From assembly GCA_016647705.1 (NCBI GenBank), contig CM028335.1:16327905-16391904 (forward strand): a DNA stretch of 64,000 nt. Direction: 5' to 3'. Position 1 is the first letter of the stretch. Each line of letters begins with the position of its first letter. The position numbers and the translations under genes were made by a program. The notes below the pieces were generated by a model, which worked only from the letters and a program-made list of their open reading frames with translations, was not told the DNA's origin and made no database searches. Source of the stretch: Eucommia ulmoides (Eukaryota > Streptophyta > Magnoliopsida > Garryales > Eucommiaceae). Below are positions 22,756 through 33,915 of the stretch, piece after piece.

Positions 22756-24009
22756 AATTTCTTCAGAAATGGCTTTGTTCTTCGTTTCAATAGACTTTCC
22801 ATCTTCTGGTTGGCAGTTGCAATTTTTGTAGAATGACAAAATCTATAAAGTAAAAGTCAATCAGGATTTATTAATTAATGTAAGAGGAGAACTATTTACT
22901 AAAGTGCATTAAAGCATAAAAAATTTAATTACACTAGTTTTTTTTTTTTTTTGGTAGTTTAAGATACTTTAAAAGACTAAATAATAAAAATATCTAAAAA
23001 TATCTAGTATCACTTTCTACGGTAGGGTTACTTCGTGACATATTATACTTAATTCAATAATTTAAAAAATCTTAACAGGGATGTAATAGTTTATTTTGCT
23101 TAATTTAGTATTTAAGAAAATATATTTATAATTTTATAATTTATTAAACTTCACTTATAACAAATAAATATCTTAAGGAATAATTGGAGAGAGCCCCAAT
23201 CTTAAGCAATAAATTCAAGGGATTCTTGGTGAGATGTCTTACAAGTGGAAACCATCACTTTCTAAGTACCATCCCAAGGCAAAAAAAACTCATTGGATGG
23301 TCCTCTCATAAGTGGTATTTTCCATTTATGGGACATTTGGAGGAATTTTCCTAAATTTCAAATGGCTATAAACTTCTTTTTTTTTTTAAATTTTATTTTA
23401 ACAAAGCACTATTTACAAACAAAATTTTAAAAAAAAACTCATAAACTAAAATTGAACTTTCAAAATTACCCTTTAACAAAAGAAAAAAAAAACTTAATTT
23501 ACCTATTAAAATAAAAATACATACCTAAATTAAAAATAAATATCGACACACTCTATCTATATATCTATCTTTCCCTCTTCTTCTACTTCGGTTCCACTAC
23601 CATCGGTCACCACCAGCAACCACAAATCCCATGCACCACTATTAAGTGCCATTATCACCACCATATCCATTACACTATCATCACCCATCGCGAGGCCTAT
23701 ATGTCGAAAGTCTCTCTTTCTCTCTCTCACCAAAACATGGCCACCACTACCAGATCTGGTGGTGGCGGCCTAGATATGTTTGTAGCTGAATAGGTCTAGT
23801 TTTTTTTTTTTTTGGCAAATCTGGTTACAATTTTTTTAAAACATATCTATTTTATTTTGTTGTTTTGATTTGTTTTTAATTTTTTTCTTCATGGTTTTTG
23901 TATATTTAAATTTTCAAATTTGTTTTGATCTTTGTCAAAATAAAATTTTGATTTTTTGGAGTTTTAATTAATTGTATAAGTTTGATATTTGCTGTTGATT
24001 TTTTTTATT
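22756..24009. other. AT-rich intergenic region with a C/T-rich patch
   Basis: Mostly long A/T tracts. At 23560-23780 there is C/T- and CCACCA-rich sequence, like captured UTR or low-complexity coding sequence, with no usable reading frame. Nothing else was recognised. Confidence 0.3.
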
Positions 24010-24090
24010 TTTATTTTGGTGGTGGTGGTGATATTGATTACTTACTGTGGTGGCGGTGGTGGTATAGTGAATATTTGTTGCAATGAAAGT
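24010..24090. repeat. GGTGGT-rich minisatellite, left half
   Basis: It has units like GGTGGTGGTGATATTGATTA, then GGTGGCGGTGGTGGTATAG and TGAATATTTGTTG. The same repeat resumes at 29338 after the copia element, so the element split the array. Confidence 0.6.
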
Positions 24091-24249
24091 TGATAAAGTA
24101 AAAAGGTGATATGAAAAGAACGAGAAGACTTACAGTATTGTGTTAATCTCTCCCACTATTTATAATAAGAATTAGGAAACAATACGGTAAAATCTAAACC
24201 GTACGGGAAAACCTAATTAATACAGAAAAGACCTAACTACCCTTTAACA
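24091..24249 (-). repeat. Copia 3' LTR
   Basis: On the minus strand it starts TGTTAAAGGGTAGTTAGG and ends CTTTTTACTTTATCA. It contains CACTATTTATAATA, whose reverse complement TATTATAAATAG is the likely TATA box of the element. It pairs with 29179-29337. Confidence 0.9.
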
Positions 24250-24256
24250 TTCCCCC

Positions 24257-26470
24257 TCAAGTTGGAGCATATATATTGTATGCTCTTAACTTGTTACAAA
24301 TGTACTTTATCCTTGAACCCCCCAACGGTTTAGTAAATATATCAGCTAACTGATCAACTGAGTTTACATGTTTAGTCTCAATCTGTTTCTACAACAATTG
24401 TTCCCGAATAAAGTGACAATCAACTTCAATGTGCTTTGTTCTCTCATGGAAGACTGGGTTGGATGCAATGTGAAGTGTTGCTTGATTATCACATATCAGG
24501 TCCATCAGTGAAGCGTGTTCAAATCCAAGTTCTTCCAACAAATGTTTCAACCACGTTAACTCACAAATGGTATACGCCATTGCCCTGTATTCCGATTCCG
24601 CACTCGACCGTTCCACTACCGTCTGCTTTTTACTCTTCCAAGAGACAAGGTTACCACCAACAAACACACAATACCCAGTAGTAGATTTCCTATCTAAGGG
24701 TGATCCGGCCCAATCTGCATCTGTGTAGCCCTTTATTTGAGTATGACCAAAATTTTGATATAGCAAACCACAACCAGGAGCACCTTTCAAATATCGGAGA
24801 ATATGAATCACTACATCCCAGTGACAAACCATTGGACGATCCAAGAACTGACTGATAATACTAACAACAAAGGAGATATCTGGTTTGGTAACTATCAGGT
24901 AGTTCAACTTCCCAACTAACCGTCTATATTGAGCTGAATCTGTCAGTGGTACACTCTGATCTGGCAATAATTTGGTGTTTGGATCCATAGGTGAGTCAAT
25001 CGGTTTTGCTTCTAGCATTCCTGTTTTACTCAATAGGTTAAGGACATATTTTCTCTGAGACAGGTAAATGCCTTGACTTGATCGAGCAACTTCAATCCCC
25101 AAGAACTACTTTAGGTACCCCAAATCTTTGGTTTGGAACTTACTATGCAAACACTTTTTCAGTTCTTGAATACCACTGTGGTCATCCCCAGTAATCACGA
25201 TGTCATCCACATACACAATCAATAATATTCTCCCGACTTTACTATGCTTGTAGAAGACAGAATAATCGACTCCACAATGCCGAAGACCAAATTCAGTGAC
25301 CACTTCACTAAATCTTCCAAACCATGCTCTAGGAGACTGCTTGAGGTTATAAATAGATTTCTTCAAACGACATACCAAATCAGACTCCCTCTGAGCAACA
25401 AACCCAAGAGGTTGTGCCATATATACTTCCTCAGTTAGATCGCCATTTAAGAAAGTATTCTTGATATCGAGCTGATGTAATGGCTAATGAAAAGTGGCAG
25501 CCAGAGAGATAAACAAACGAACAGGAGCGAGCTTGGCAACAAGAGAAAAAGTCTCATAGTAGTCAAGACCGTAGACCTGAGTATAGCCTTTAGCAACTAA
25601 GTGAGCCTTGAGGCGATCAATGGTGCCGTCCGGATGAACTTTGACAGTGTACACCCATTTACATCCAACTATAGTTTTGTCAAGCGGAAGTGAGACGAGA
25701 TCCCAAGTGTCATTCCGATGTAAGGCAAACATTTCTTCTTCCATTGCTTTTGCCCAACCAAGGTGAGTGATGGCCTCTGAAATAGACTTAGGAATAGAAA
25801 TAGAGGACAGAGAAGCAACAAAAGAAGAGTAGGAGGGAGATAGGTGCGCATATGAGACAAAGTTAGAAATATGATGGTTAGTACATATGCGCTTAACCTT
25901 CCGAATAGAAATGGGCATGTCCAAGTCAGAAATGGGTGGGTTGGCTGGAGAAGAATATGAGAGCACAGAATCGATGGGCACAACAGCAGAGGCTTCCTTC
26001 TGGCGACGAGAGTATACCTGCAACGGGGCTGAAGAATGACTAGAGGGGATAGGATCTGGAAATGAGGAAGAAAGTGTAGGGGTTGGTTCAATTGGCAAAG
26101 GAAGTGTAACATCCAGATCATCTCGAGAGGATGGGGCAGAAAAATAAGGGGTGGACTCAAAAAATGTAACATCTGCACACACAAATGAGCGATGTAATGA
26201 TGGACTATAACATTGATAACCCTTCTGTGTGCGAGAATAGCCGAGAAAGACACATTTTAAAGCATGGGGATCTAATTTGTCCCTACCGAGAGTCAACTGA
26301 TGAACAAAACAAACACATCCAAATATTCGAGGAGATAAACTAAACAAGGGTAAACGGAGAAAAAGAATGGAATGGGGAACTTTGCCTTTTAGGGTAGAGG
26401 ACGGCATTCGGTTGATTAGAAAGCAAGCTGTAAGAACCACATCGCCCCAGAAGTGTTTGGGAATGTTCAT
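24257..26470 (-). pseudogene. Copia pol: integrase C-end, reverse transcriptase, RNase H
   Basis: The frame from 26470 covers the end of integrase and the start of reverse transcriptase (CKWVYTVKVHPDGTIDRLKA, LVAKGYTQVYGLDY). The next piece (25420-25106) holds the catalytic YVDD box in [13 protein letters not shown] near 25210. The frame 25102-24389 holds the rest of RT and RNase H, with YTDADWAGSPLDRKSTTGY and RSSAESEYRAMA; Asp and Glu of the active site are present. Reading continues over a stop to ADIFTKPLG and ends at 24257, just before the purine tract. In-frame stops separate the pieces but frames mostly agree, so decay is by point mutation rather than deletion. Confidence 0.9.
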
Positions 26471-27574
26471 CTAAAAAAGAAAGGTACAGGCCACTTGTAG
26501 GAGATGTCAATTCTTACGCTCATCAACTCCATTTTACTGTGGTGTGTAAGGGCAAGAAGATTGATGCAAGATACTAGAGTGCGACATAAAAGAAGTAAAT
26601 GGCTGAGAAAAGTATTCTCAAGCATTACCACTACGAAGAATACGTACTGATACACTAAACTGAGTTTTAATTTCAGCACAAAATGTATGAAAAATAGAGA
26701 ATAATTCTGAACGATCTTTCATTAAATAAAGCCAAGTAACTCTGGAAAAATTATCCACCAATGTGACAAAATAATGAAAACCAAATGTAGAAGTAACACG
26801 AGAAGGACTCCAAACGTCTGAATGAACTAAACTAAAAGGACTCTATGCTCGAACATAAGCTGGAGAAGCAAATGAAATACGATGATGCTTACCCAATTGA
26901 CAAGACTCACACTCTAATGAAGACAAATGACTTAAATTAGGAACAAGTAACTTGAGGTTGCTAAGATAGGGATGACCAAGACAACAATGAATCTAGTGAG
27001 CTGATGCAACAGCAGGACAAACAGTAGGTAGGTGAGTAGGACTCTCGTCATGATCAAGGTAATAAAGGTCATTTTCCTCACGCCCTGTGCCAATCATCTT
27101 CCGCGTTCTCAAATCCTGGAGAATGACAGAATTAGGAAAAAATGAGACAGAACAATTAAGATGTTTGGTGAGCTTACTAACTGACATCAAATTAAAAGAA
27201 AACAAAGGGATATACAAGATAGAGGAGAGAGATAAGGAGGGTAAAGGTTCCACTGTACCAATGCCACAGATAGGGACAGTGAAACCATCAGCAACTGTAA
27301 CAGGAGACAACGAAGATGACGACTGAATATGCATAAATAAGAAAGATGTACCTGACATGTGATCAATGGAAACAAAATCTATGACCCAGAGTGTAGGAGG
27401 GGATGGGCGAATGGAAAGACAAGCAAAAGAAGTATCTCGTTGAGCTAAAGAAGCAATGGAAAGAGATGCATGCTGAGATGACCTATACTGAAGGACTTGA
27501 ACATATTTCTCATCAGAGATGTCCTTGGCCGCCTGAGATTCTGGAATAGTAGGATTAGCTGGATCAAATGTCAC
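26471..27574 (-). pseudogene. Copia protease and integrase core
   Basis: In the 27574-26993 frame the protease motif, normally DSGASDHM in this family, reads DFVSIDHM, so the catalytic Asp-Ser-Gly is lost. Downstream the zinc-binding part of integrase is readable as LGHPYLSNLK and CESCQLGKHH. The catalytic core begins SPFSLVHSDVWSP (first Asp kept). The second Asp segment reads RSGNA then a stop, where an Asp is expected. NGVDERKN keeps the Glu. Four or more stops interrupt the integrase. Confidence 0.85.
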
Positions 27575-27589
27575 TGCATTGGTGAATTT

Positions 27590-28417
27590 GGGTGGACGGC
27601 CAACTAAATCCCAATATGTTTCTCTAGTATGATTCTCCTTTCCACAATAGGAGCACTAACGAAAGGAGCCACGACCACGGCCACTACGTCCACCCCAAGG
27701 GCCACTACCACGGCCACCACGAGAAAAACCACGACGACCACCACTGAATGCATCACCTCGATTTTGTGTAGGAATCTGTGTAACAAGCGCTGAATGCTCA
27801 GATAGCATAGACGAACTTGAGCCAAAAATATTATCCTTGGTAGTGCTACTCAAGATGCAAGAATACATTTCAGTGATGGTGGGGAGAGTAGCACTGGAAA
27901 GAATCTGAGATCGAACTGGTTCAAATTCTGGACGTAATCCAGCCAAGAACTTCATGACAGCCATCTGCTCACGTTGATTTTGCATTTTTTTCATATCAAT
28001 AGTCATTGGTAGGATAGTATTCATCTCCTCATAGAGGCGATTAAATGTGGCGAAATAATCTGTAATGGATTGCGTGCCTTGCTGAAGTTGGAAGTACTCT
28101 ACCGATAAATCATACATCCTGGTGAGATTACTAGAATATAATACACGAAGATACTTCCATATATCTTTGCACGTATCTAGATGAGTACAAAGATCAGTAA
28201 CTTGAGGCTCCATCGAATTTCACAACGATGTTACAATCTGCGCATCAGCCTGAATCCACTCGTCATACTTTTTATCATCTGTTGCCGGGGCAGATTCTGT
28301 GAGGTGACCATGTTTCCCTTGTCCAGTTAGGGCTATTTTCATAGTCTTAGACCAATTTAAATAATTGGTTCTGTTCAACTTACGGGTTGTTAATGGTTGA
28401 GGTGTAGCCATCGACAT
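27590..28417 (-). pseudogene. Copia gag (capsid and zinc knuckle)
   Basis: The start MSMATPQPLTTRKLNRTNYL then NWSKTMKIALTGQGK is a typical copia gag N-terminus. A stop after about 65 residues interrupts it, and the same frame resumes as EPQVTDLCTHLDTCKDIWKY, YFATFNRLYEEMN and FLAGLRPEFEPVRSQIL. A Gly/Arg-rich tail (27656-27760) precedes the zinc knuckle CSYCGKENHTRETY, in which the last Cys has become Tyr. That knuckle is separated from the rest by another stop. Confidence 0.85.
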
Positions 28418-29178
28418 TAGTACCCTCTAATACAACAACTAACAAACAACATGCATAAGGGAAACAAACTAGCAATACAAATAATTGTAGGGCTTAAACG
28501 AAGAACATGAGAACCAGAAAAATACTTACGAATATTTGTAGGGCTAACTTACGAACAATGACCAATAACCAGAAGCAGATCTGGTTTGCGATGAACAGTA
28601 ACCAGAATCAGATCTGGTTCGCGATGAACAGTAATCAGAAGCGACAACAGTTGATTCACGAAGAAAGATCGCTACTCAGTAACGATGTGGTCGTTGACTC
28701 ACGTGCCTAGTCATTGCACAATACCGACGATGGTTGCTGCACAGTAACAACGAATAAAATAGGGTTTTGGCCAGCAAATGGTTGTCTCAAGCTCAATTGA
28801 AGGCTAGCGAAGGTTCGACGAAGGCTGGCAAAGGTTCGGCGAAGGCCGGCGAGGGTCGACGAAGGTCCAGCGAAGGTTGGCGACGTCGATGGTGGACAAC
28901 GAGTATGAGATTTGGTTCGCTATAAAGGTACAGTGCGAGAATGGTTTGCGATGGTGATGGAGAGGCTCAGAATAGCCTGGGCGATGGCGGCAAGGCTCGG
29001 ATCTGATTGTGGGGAGCGGCGGCGGTGGTGAGAGTTTGTGGGCTGGTAAGGTTTCAGCTGTGTTTTTTTTTTTTTTTTTTTCTCGTATGAACAGTAGACG
29101 GGGAAAGGAAAAAAAAGAAAAAAATTTGGTTTGAACAGATCTATGGAATCAATCTCCCATAACCTGCTTTGGATACTA
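28418..29178 (-). repeat. Copia leader with internal minisatellites
   Basis: This is the untranslated part between primer site and gag. It contains a repeat of about 38 bp with CAGATCTGGTTYGCGATGAA around 28570-28640, and a GC-rich 9/18 bp repeat built on GGCGAAGGTTCGGCGAAGG at about 28790-28885. Toward 29060 there is a long T tract. No ORF. Confidence 0.65.
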
Positions 29179-29337
29179 TGATAAAGTAAAAAGGTAATAT
29201 GAAAAGAACGAGAAGGATTACAGTATTGTGTTAGCCTCTCCCACTATTTATAATAAGAATTAGGAAACAATACGGTAAAATCTAAACCGTACGAGAAACC
29301 CTAATTAATACAGAAAAGACCTAACTACCATTTAACA
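29179..29337 (-). repeat. Copia 5' LTR
   Basis: Same length as 24091-24249, with eight substitutions by hand alignment and no indels. It is followed on its outer side by the AAAGT target duplication. Confidence 0.9.
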
Positions 29338-29750
29338 AAAGTGATGATAGTGAATATTTATTGTGATGATAGTAGTGACAATGAATATTAATGGTGGTGA
29401 TATAGAATATTTATTGTTGTGGTGGTTCCAGTGATAGGATTGTTTGTTGTGGTGGTGGCAATGGTGGCAGTAAATGTTTGTTGTGGTGGTAGTGATTTTC
29501 CATGGTAGTGTTGATGCTAAGCTTGATATGGTGATAAATGGTAGATGTGGTGGTAGTAAATTTTGTGGTGGCGATGAATATTTATTGTAGTGGTGAATAA
29601 TTGTTGTGGCTACAATGGTGGTAGACGGTTGTCGTGGTGGTGGTGTTGATTTTGATGCAATGACGGACGTATTCAATGGTAGTGGCGATGATAGTGAATT
29701 ATTGTTGTGATTGTGGCAGGATATTGAATGTTTAATGTGGTTTTTAGTTT
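29338..29750. repeat. GGTGGT/GAATATTTATTG minisatellite, right half
   Basis: Irregular repeats of about 30-40 bp mix TGAATATTTATTGTGATG and GTGGTGGTAGTGA. They continue the array at 24010-24090 that the copia insertion interrupted. The minus-strand His/Thr-rich frame 29332-29676 is only the translated repeat. Confidence 0.6.
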
Positions 29751-29800
29751 TGTTGGTGTCTAAAATTGGTTAACACCCCCATTTAGTCCGGTTAGATGTA
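29751..29800 (-). repeat. Short gypsy LTR end fragment
   Basis: It begins TGTTGGTGTCTAAAATTGGT and continues TAACACCCCCATTTAGTCC, closely matching the LTR fragment starting at 3182. Only about 50-90 bases are recognisable. Confidence 0.4.
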
Positions 29801-29845
29801 CATGGAGATTTCTTGTTGAGTTGGCAGTCTTGAGTATAGAGTTCG

Positions 29846-30620
29846 TTGTTCTCTAGGCAGTTAAAATATATAGATAGATTTTTACCCTTTAAAACATTGA
29901 AATATATAGAGATGTTCAGCTGGTTGGAAAAATATCTTAGAGGGAATTTTATTAACCCCCTAAACTTTTTCACCTTTGTAGCTATCATTTGGGACATATG
30001 GAGAAAAAGAAATACGGAATTAATTGAGGGAATCATTATTGATACCTTTATTAAAACGCAATAGATAACTCATCTTAGTAAGGAGTTCTTACAAACTTTC
30101 TATAACATATATCCCTTAAATGATAAATCGTTTCTTATCTGTCTCGTTGGAAATTTCCTACTACAGGTTCTTACAAACTAAAGATTGAAGTACAACAAGA
30201 AGCCTAGGAAGGAGAGGCATTAGTGGGCTAATCTGTGATACATAGGAGTGTAGATAGTGTAATACTTTGGATAGCTGCCATCATGCATGGGTTTAGGCAT
30301 GCACACTGGAATTTAGATTGCGTCATCTAGGGATCTTCCAAGGATTGTGGTTGAAATAGACTCAAGAGAGACGGTTTCGCTAATCTTAGGAGACTGCACT
30401 GACAAATATAAACTGTGGGCAGAAGATTGCAAGTGATTTCTCGAGAATAACAACTATATCCTTCAGTTTGCTCCTATGGAAGAAAATAAGTGCACGAACT
30501 ATCTAGCTCAGAAATGAACCAATGGAGGTGGGATCTAAAGATTATGGAGTCTCATCCTGAAGATTTGACCGATTTTGTGTTGGTGGAAATGGACGCTGGA
30601 GTTTTCGATCGTTGCCCGTA
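29846..30620 (+). pseudogene. LINE ORF2 C-terminal relic (RNase H domain)
   Basis: The plus strand reads VAIIWDIWRKRNTELIEG (about 29975-30030), the W.IWK.RN segment before the RNase H domain of plant LINEs. Further on are IVVEIDSRETVSLILGDC (about 30350-30400) and NNNYILQFAPMEENKCTNYL (about 30447-30510), the end of the RNase H domain. Stops and shifts between them mean it is dead. It is the same type of relic as 2695-3180 in opposite orientation, and both lie beside the same LTR end sequence. Confidence 0.65.
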
Positions 30621-30711
30621 GTTTTATCTGCTTGTCTTTTGTGTACCAAACAAAAGGGTAAAAGATGGTATCAATTTTGTGTTTTAAAATTTTGAACTTT
30701 CATGTAAATTA

Positions 30712-31384
30712 GGTTGTGTTTTGGGTAAGGGATTAGGGGAAGGGATTTCTTGTATTCAAAGGATTTCACAAATCATTTTTAACAAATTCTTTGTTTGGGT
30801 ACTATTAAGAAGGAATTATAAAATCCATTCATTTGTAAAATAGGAAAGTAAGAGGGATTTTCAAATCCTTTCAAAACATTTGTTATTTTTAAATCATTCC
30901 AAGAGGGAATTTGCTATTTTCTCAATTCCTCATCCATTTCACTTTAACCTCATTTTTTATTTTGTAATTATATGGATTTTAAAATTCTCTCTTCTCTCTC
31001 TATATTATATTATAAAATAAAATTATAATTGTAAAAAATGTATAAAAATCATATTATTAAAATAGTTATGCATAATTAAAGTTGTATTATTAAAATTATA
31101 TTACTGAAATAAATATAAACTTATATTATTAAGTTATTAAATAAAAATTATAATATGAGATATATTTTCACATTTTTTATTATTAAAATCTAATAGATTT
31201 CAAAAGTCTACATATAAATACTTGTCTGTCCAAACAAGTGAATTATGAAACTACACTATCAAATTCTTCATTTAAAAAAATTTATTCAAACAATGAATTT
31301 GTAAATGATAGGATTTCGAAATCCTAGATTTTCCATTATTTACAAATTCCATGGATTTATCAATTACCTTATCCAAACTCAACC
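30712..31384. mobile_element. MITE, PIF/Harbinger (Tourist) type, TSD TTA
   Basis: The left end reads GGTTGTGTTTTGGGTAAGGG and the reverse-complemented right end GGTTGAGTTTGGATAAGGTA; the similarity goes about 30 bases inward. TTA stands directly outside on both sides (30709-30711 and 31385-31387), the target preference of Harbinger elements. The interior is AT-rich and partly self-complementary (AAATCCTTTC blocks) with no gene. Confidence 0.7.
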
Positions 31385-31387
31385 TTA

Positions 31388-32489
31388 AGGATTTTTCAAC
31401 AAAAAGAGTAAATTATTTGGGTGCGAAATCTTAATATTTTTATTGACTTCTTGATTGCAAAGTGTAGTACTCTTTGCGACAAATCCATGTATATATATAT
31501 TATCCAAAACATAATTTGTTTGAAAAGTTAATTTGTATTTCAAAATTAATGATCTCATATGCCTTAGGAGCATTTTAGTCTTTTTGTTTATTCCTTGACC
31601 TTTAACAAAAAAATTAACTTTTACACTTTATTCTAAAATATAAGGAGTGAAGTACATATCTATACATATTATAAAAAGTAAGCTTTGGTTTACTATTCAT
31701 TCGCATGTATAGAATTACATAATTACCCTCAAAGTTTTTGAAAACTAAAAATTAACTTTTCACCAAATACTTTATACACACACACACACACTTATATAGA
31801 GAAGAATCAACTTTCTATTTATTTGCATAAGTAAACTACTAAAGAGATTTTTAGAATTTTAAAACAAAATCAACTTGTCCTTAATGCATAATTTAAAATA
31901 TCTTAAAGAAAATCATTTATCTTCTATATTTATATCCTTATATAAGGAAATGTTTAGTTTATTATTCATTTGTACGAGTATAATTATTGAAGTGCTCAAA
32001 ATTTTAAAACAAAATCAACATTTCTACGCTCTTTCAAAGTTTGAGAGAAAAATTATTTAACATGTCTATATATTATAAATAATTAAATATATACATAAAC
32101 ATTTTTTTAATATTTCTGTAAGAAAATATGCTTCTAAAATTTACTTTGTGAAAAAAAAAAAAAAGAACTAGTTAGTCTCATTGGGTGTAAAAAAAAATAC
32201 TCCAACTATGTGTCAAAAAGTGAAAAGTATAAAAAAAAAAATATTAAAAATATATAACACCATAAACATAAAATACATGTATTCAATTTAAAGTAATTTT
32301 TTTTGTTGTTAGATTTAGATTTTGACTTTTCAATTGAAATAATTTTAATAAAAAAAATTGTAGATATTTTAATACCTCTACTTTCATTAAAAAAAAAAAA
32401 AGTTGTAAAAATATAATATATTCAAAGTACATTACACATCATCTTTTGTCACTGAATACATAGATAAACCTTTGTTTAAATTATCATTG

Positions 32490-32528
<39 letters not shown>

Positions 32529-32794
32529 GATTTTTCAATCATTTTTGTTGTTATTTTAATATTAAAGCACCTAATAAAATGATTCAAACATATTTACAAA
32601 TACTTTATACTTATTATCAATAGGAGATCTCATTTTTCTAGACTATTACGTCGAAAATGAAAATTATACAATACTGAGTATAGATATCGATTACTTTATC
32701 ACTATTTTTTCTTCACCAAACCGTTCTTACTGAAATATTTATACTCTTAAATACATTAAATTACTATATTTTGTCCATAGTTTAATGCCAATTG
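31388..32794. other. Very AT-rich intergenic region with TA microsatellite
   Basis: No gene or element was recognised. It contains a CA microsatellite (about 31780-31792) and a perfect TA run of about 30 bases (32492-32524). Its right end is the insertion site of the Tat element. Confidence 0.35.
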
Positions 32795-32799
32795 GTGTG

Positions 32800-33499
32800 T
32801 GTTGGTGTCGGAATTTGGTCCAACCAACAGTATGGCTCGAACACTCTCGAATCAGGGGTGAGAGGGGTATTGTCCCTGTTTCCTCACGTGCCTAGCCGGG
32901 TCGGAGGGCCGATCAGGCCTGAAACCGAGCCCGGGTCTTGGTTTTCTTCCTAGCTCCTGGCCGTTGTCCGAGCTGAGCTCCTCGTCGTCACCTACACAAG
33001 GGACAACCGGGTTTTTCTCGACTTGTCCCATCCAGTGTGAGAGTAAAAATCTGGAAAAAAATATAGAGTCTGTTACCTCGACCTGTCTGACCTATCTAAG
33101 GTAGAGTCTATCTCTCTAGAATGGTTTTCTCATCCCCTTAAAGTGTTGGAGAAGCCTCTTATTTATAGGAGAGAGCGTGATTAGCATAAACAATATTAAG
33201 ACCTTAAGCTCGAATTATCGGTAAGCAGTCAAGCGCGTGGGTGGCACGGCGGATTATAGTTATGGGCCTGGGCCTTGGGCCCATTACTGTTGATGATGAG
33301 GCCTGCGTCCGACCTGCCGAGGTGACGGGCCAGGTCGGTCCCAGGCTAGAGGTCGGTCTGGGCACTCCGTCCTCCAATGGGCTGCCGAATAGTGATCATC
33401 TCAGGCTGCCTATACACCGGGATGGTAGAAGCGATGGTGTTGTGGCGGATAAGACCTTAGTAGATGACAGATGGAGAAGACCCGACTTTACCCACATCA
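32800..33499 (-). repeat. Tat element 3' LTR
   Basis: On the minus strand it begins TGATGTGGGTAAAGTCGGG and ends CCAAATTCCGACACCAACA. The TATA box CTATAAATA lies at about 33159-33168 (minus). Just outside, CTTGGGGGGTAAT (33500-33513, minus) is the polypurine tract. Confidence 0.9.
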
Positions 33500-33782
33500 A
33501 TTACCCCCCAAGACTTTGCATGGAAATAGAACATGAGACGTTGAGGATTTAGTGGTTAGGTCTCACGAAGCGAGCAGCCAAGCTTGAAGAAGAGAGCGGT
33601 CGGTGGAACCGGGCATATCTATTGGCGTCTCCTGAAAGCTAGACCGATGTGTCGATTGCACCTTTTGGCTTCTCGAGGAATCCAGAATATCAGTCCGTCC
33701 AGATGCCTGACACTTGGTTGAGGTGCGGGAATCAGAGTTCTACGATCCGTTCAATGAGACGCGACGTTTCGACTTCTCGGCA

Positions 33783-33791
33783 CCCTATAAA
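33783..33791 (+). promoter_or_regulatory. TATA box for the antisense ORF
   Basis: CCTATAAATATG on the plus strand, about 125 bp before the ATG at 33916. Spacing to a start site near 33815, followed by a C/T-rich leader (CTTCCATTTTCATCTTCTTC), is what a plant RNA polymerase II promoter looks like. It does not belong to the retrotransposon LTR, which reads the other way. Confidence 0.5.
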
Positions 33792-33915
33792 TATGCGACC
33801 CATTCTTCAAATTTCCTCACCAGATTTTTGCGAAAGCTCTCATCGACCTCCTGAGCACGGTACTCTTCATGTCCTTATCTTATTTTCTTCCATTTTCATC
33901 TTCTTCTTTTTCTTC

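Larger units (their letters stand above)
24091..29337 (-). mobile_element. Ty1/copia retrotransposon, full structure, TSD AAAGT
   Basis: Two 159 bp LTRs (24091-24249 and 29179-29337) flank about 4.9 kb with gag, protease, integrase, reverse transcriptase and RNase H in copia order, read on the minus strand. The five bases outside are AAAGT on both sides (24086-24090, 29338-29342). By hand the LTRs differ at 8 of 159 positions, so the insertion is not brand new. Next to the 5' LTR the minus strand reads TAGTATCCAAAGCAGG, a decayed Met-tRNA primer site. Next to the 3' LTR is the purine tract TTGAGGGGGAA. The coding region has about ten stops plus missing catalytic residues, so it cannot move by itself. 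The short LTRs suggest a small lineage such as Ale or Ivana, but this was not settled. Confidence 0.92.

Noticed and set aside
29332..29676. His/Thr-rich minus-strand ORF of 114 residues
   Set aside because: It is the translated GGTGGT minisatellite.
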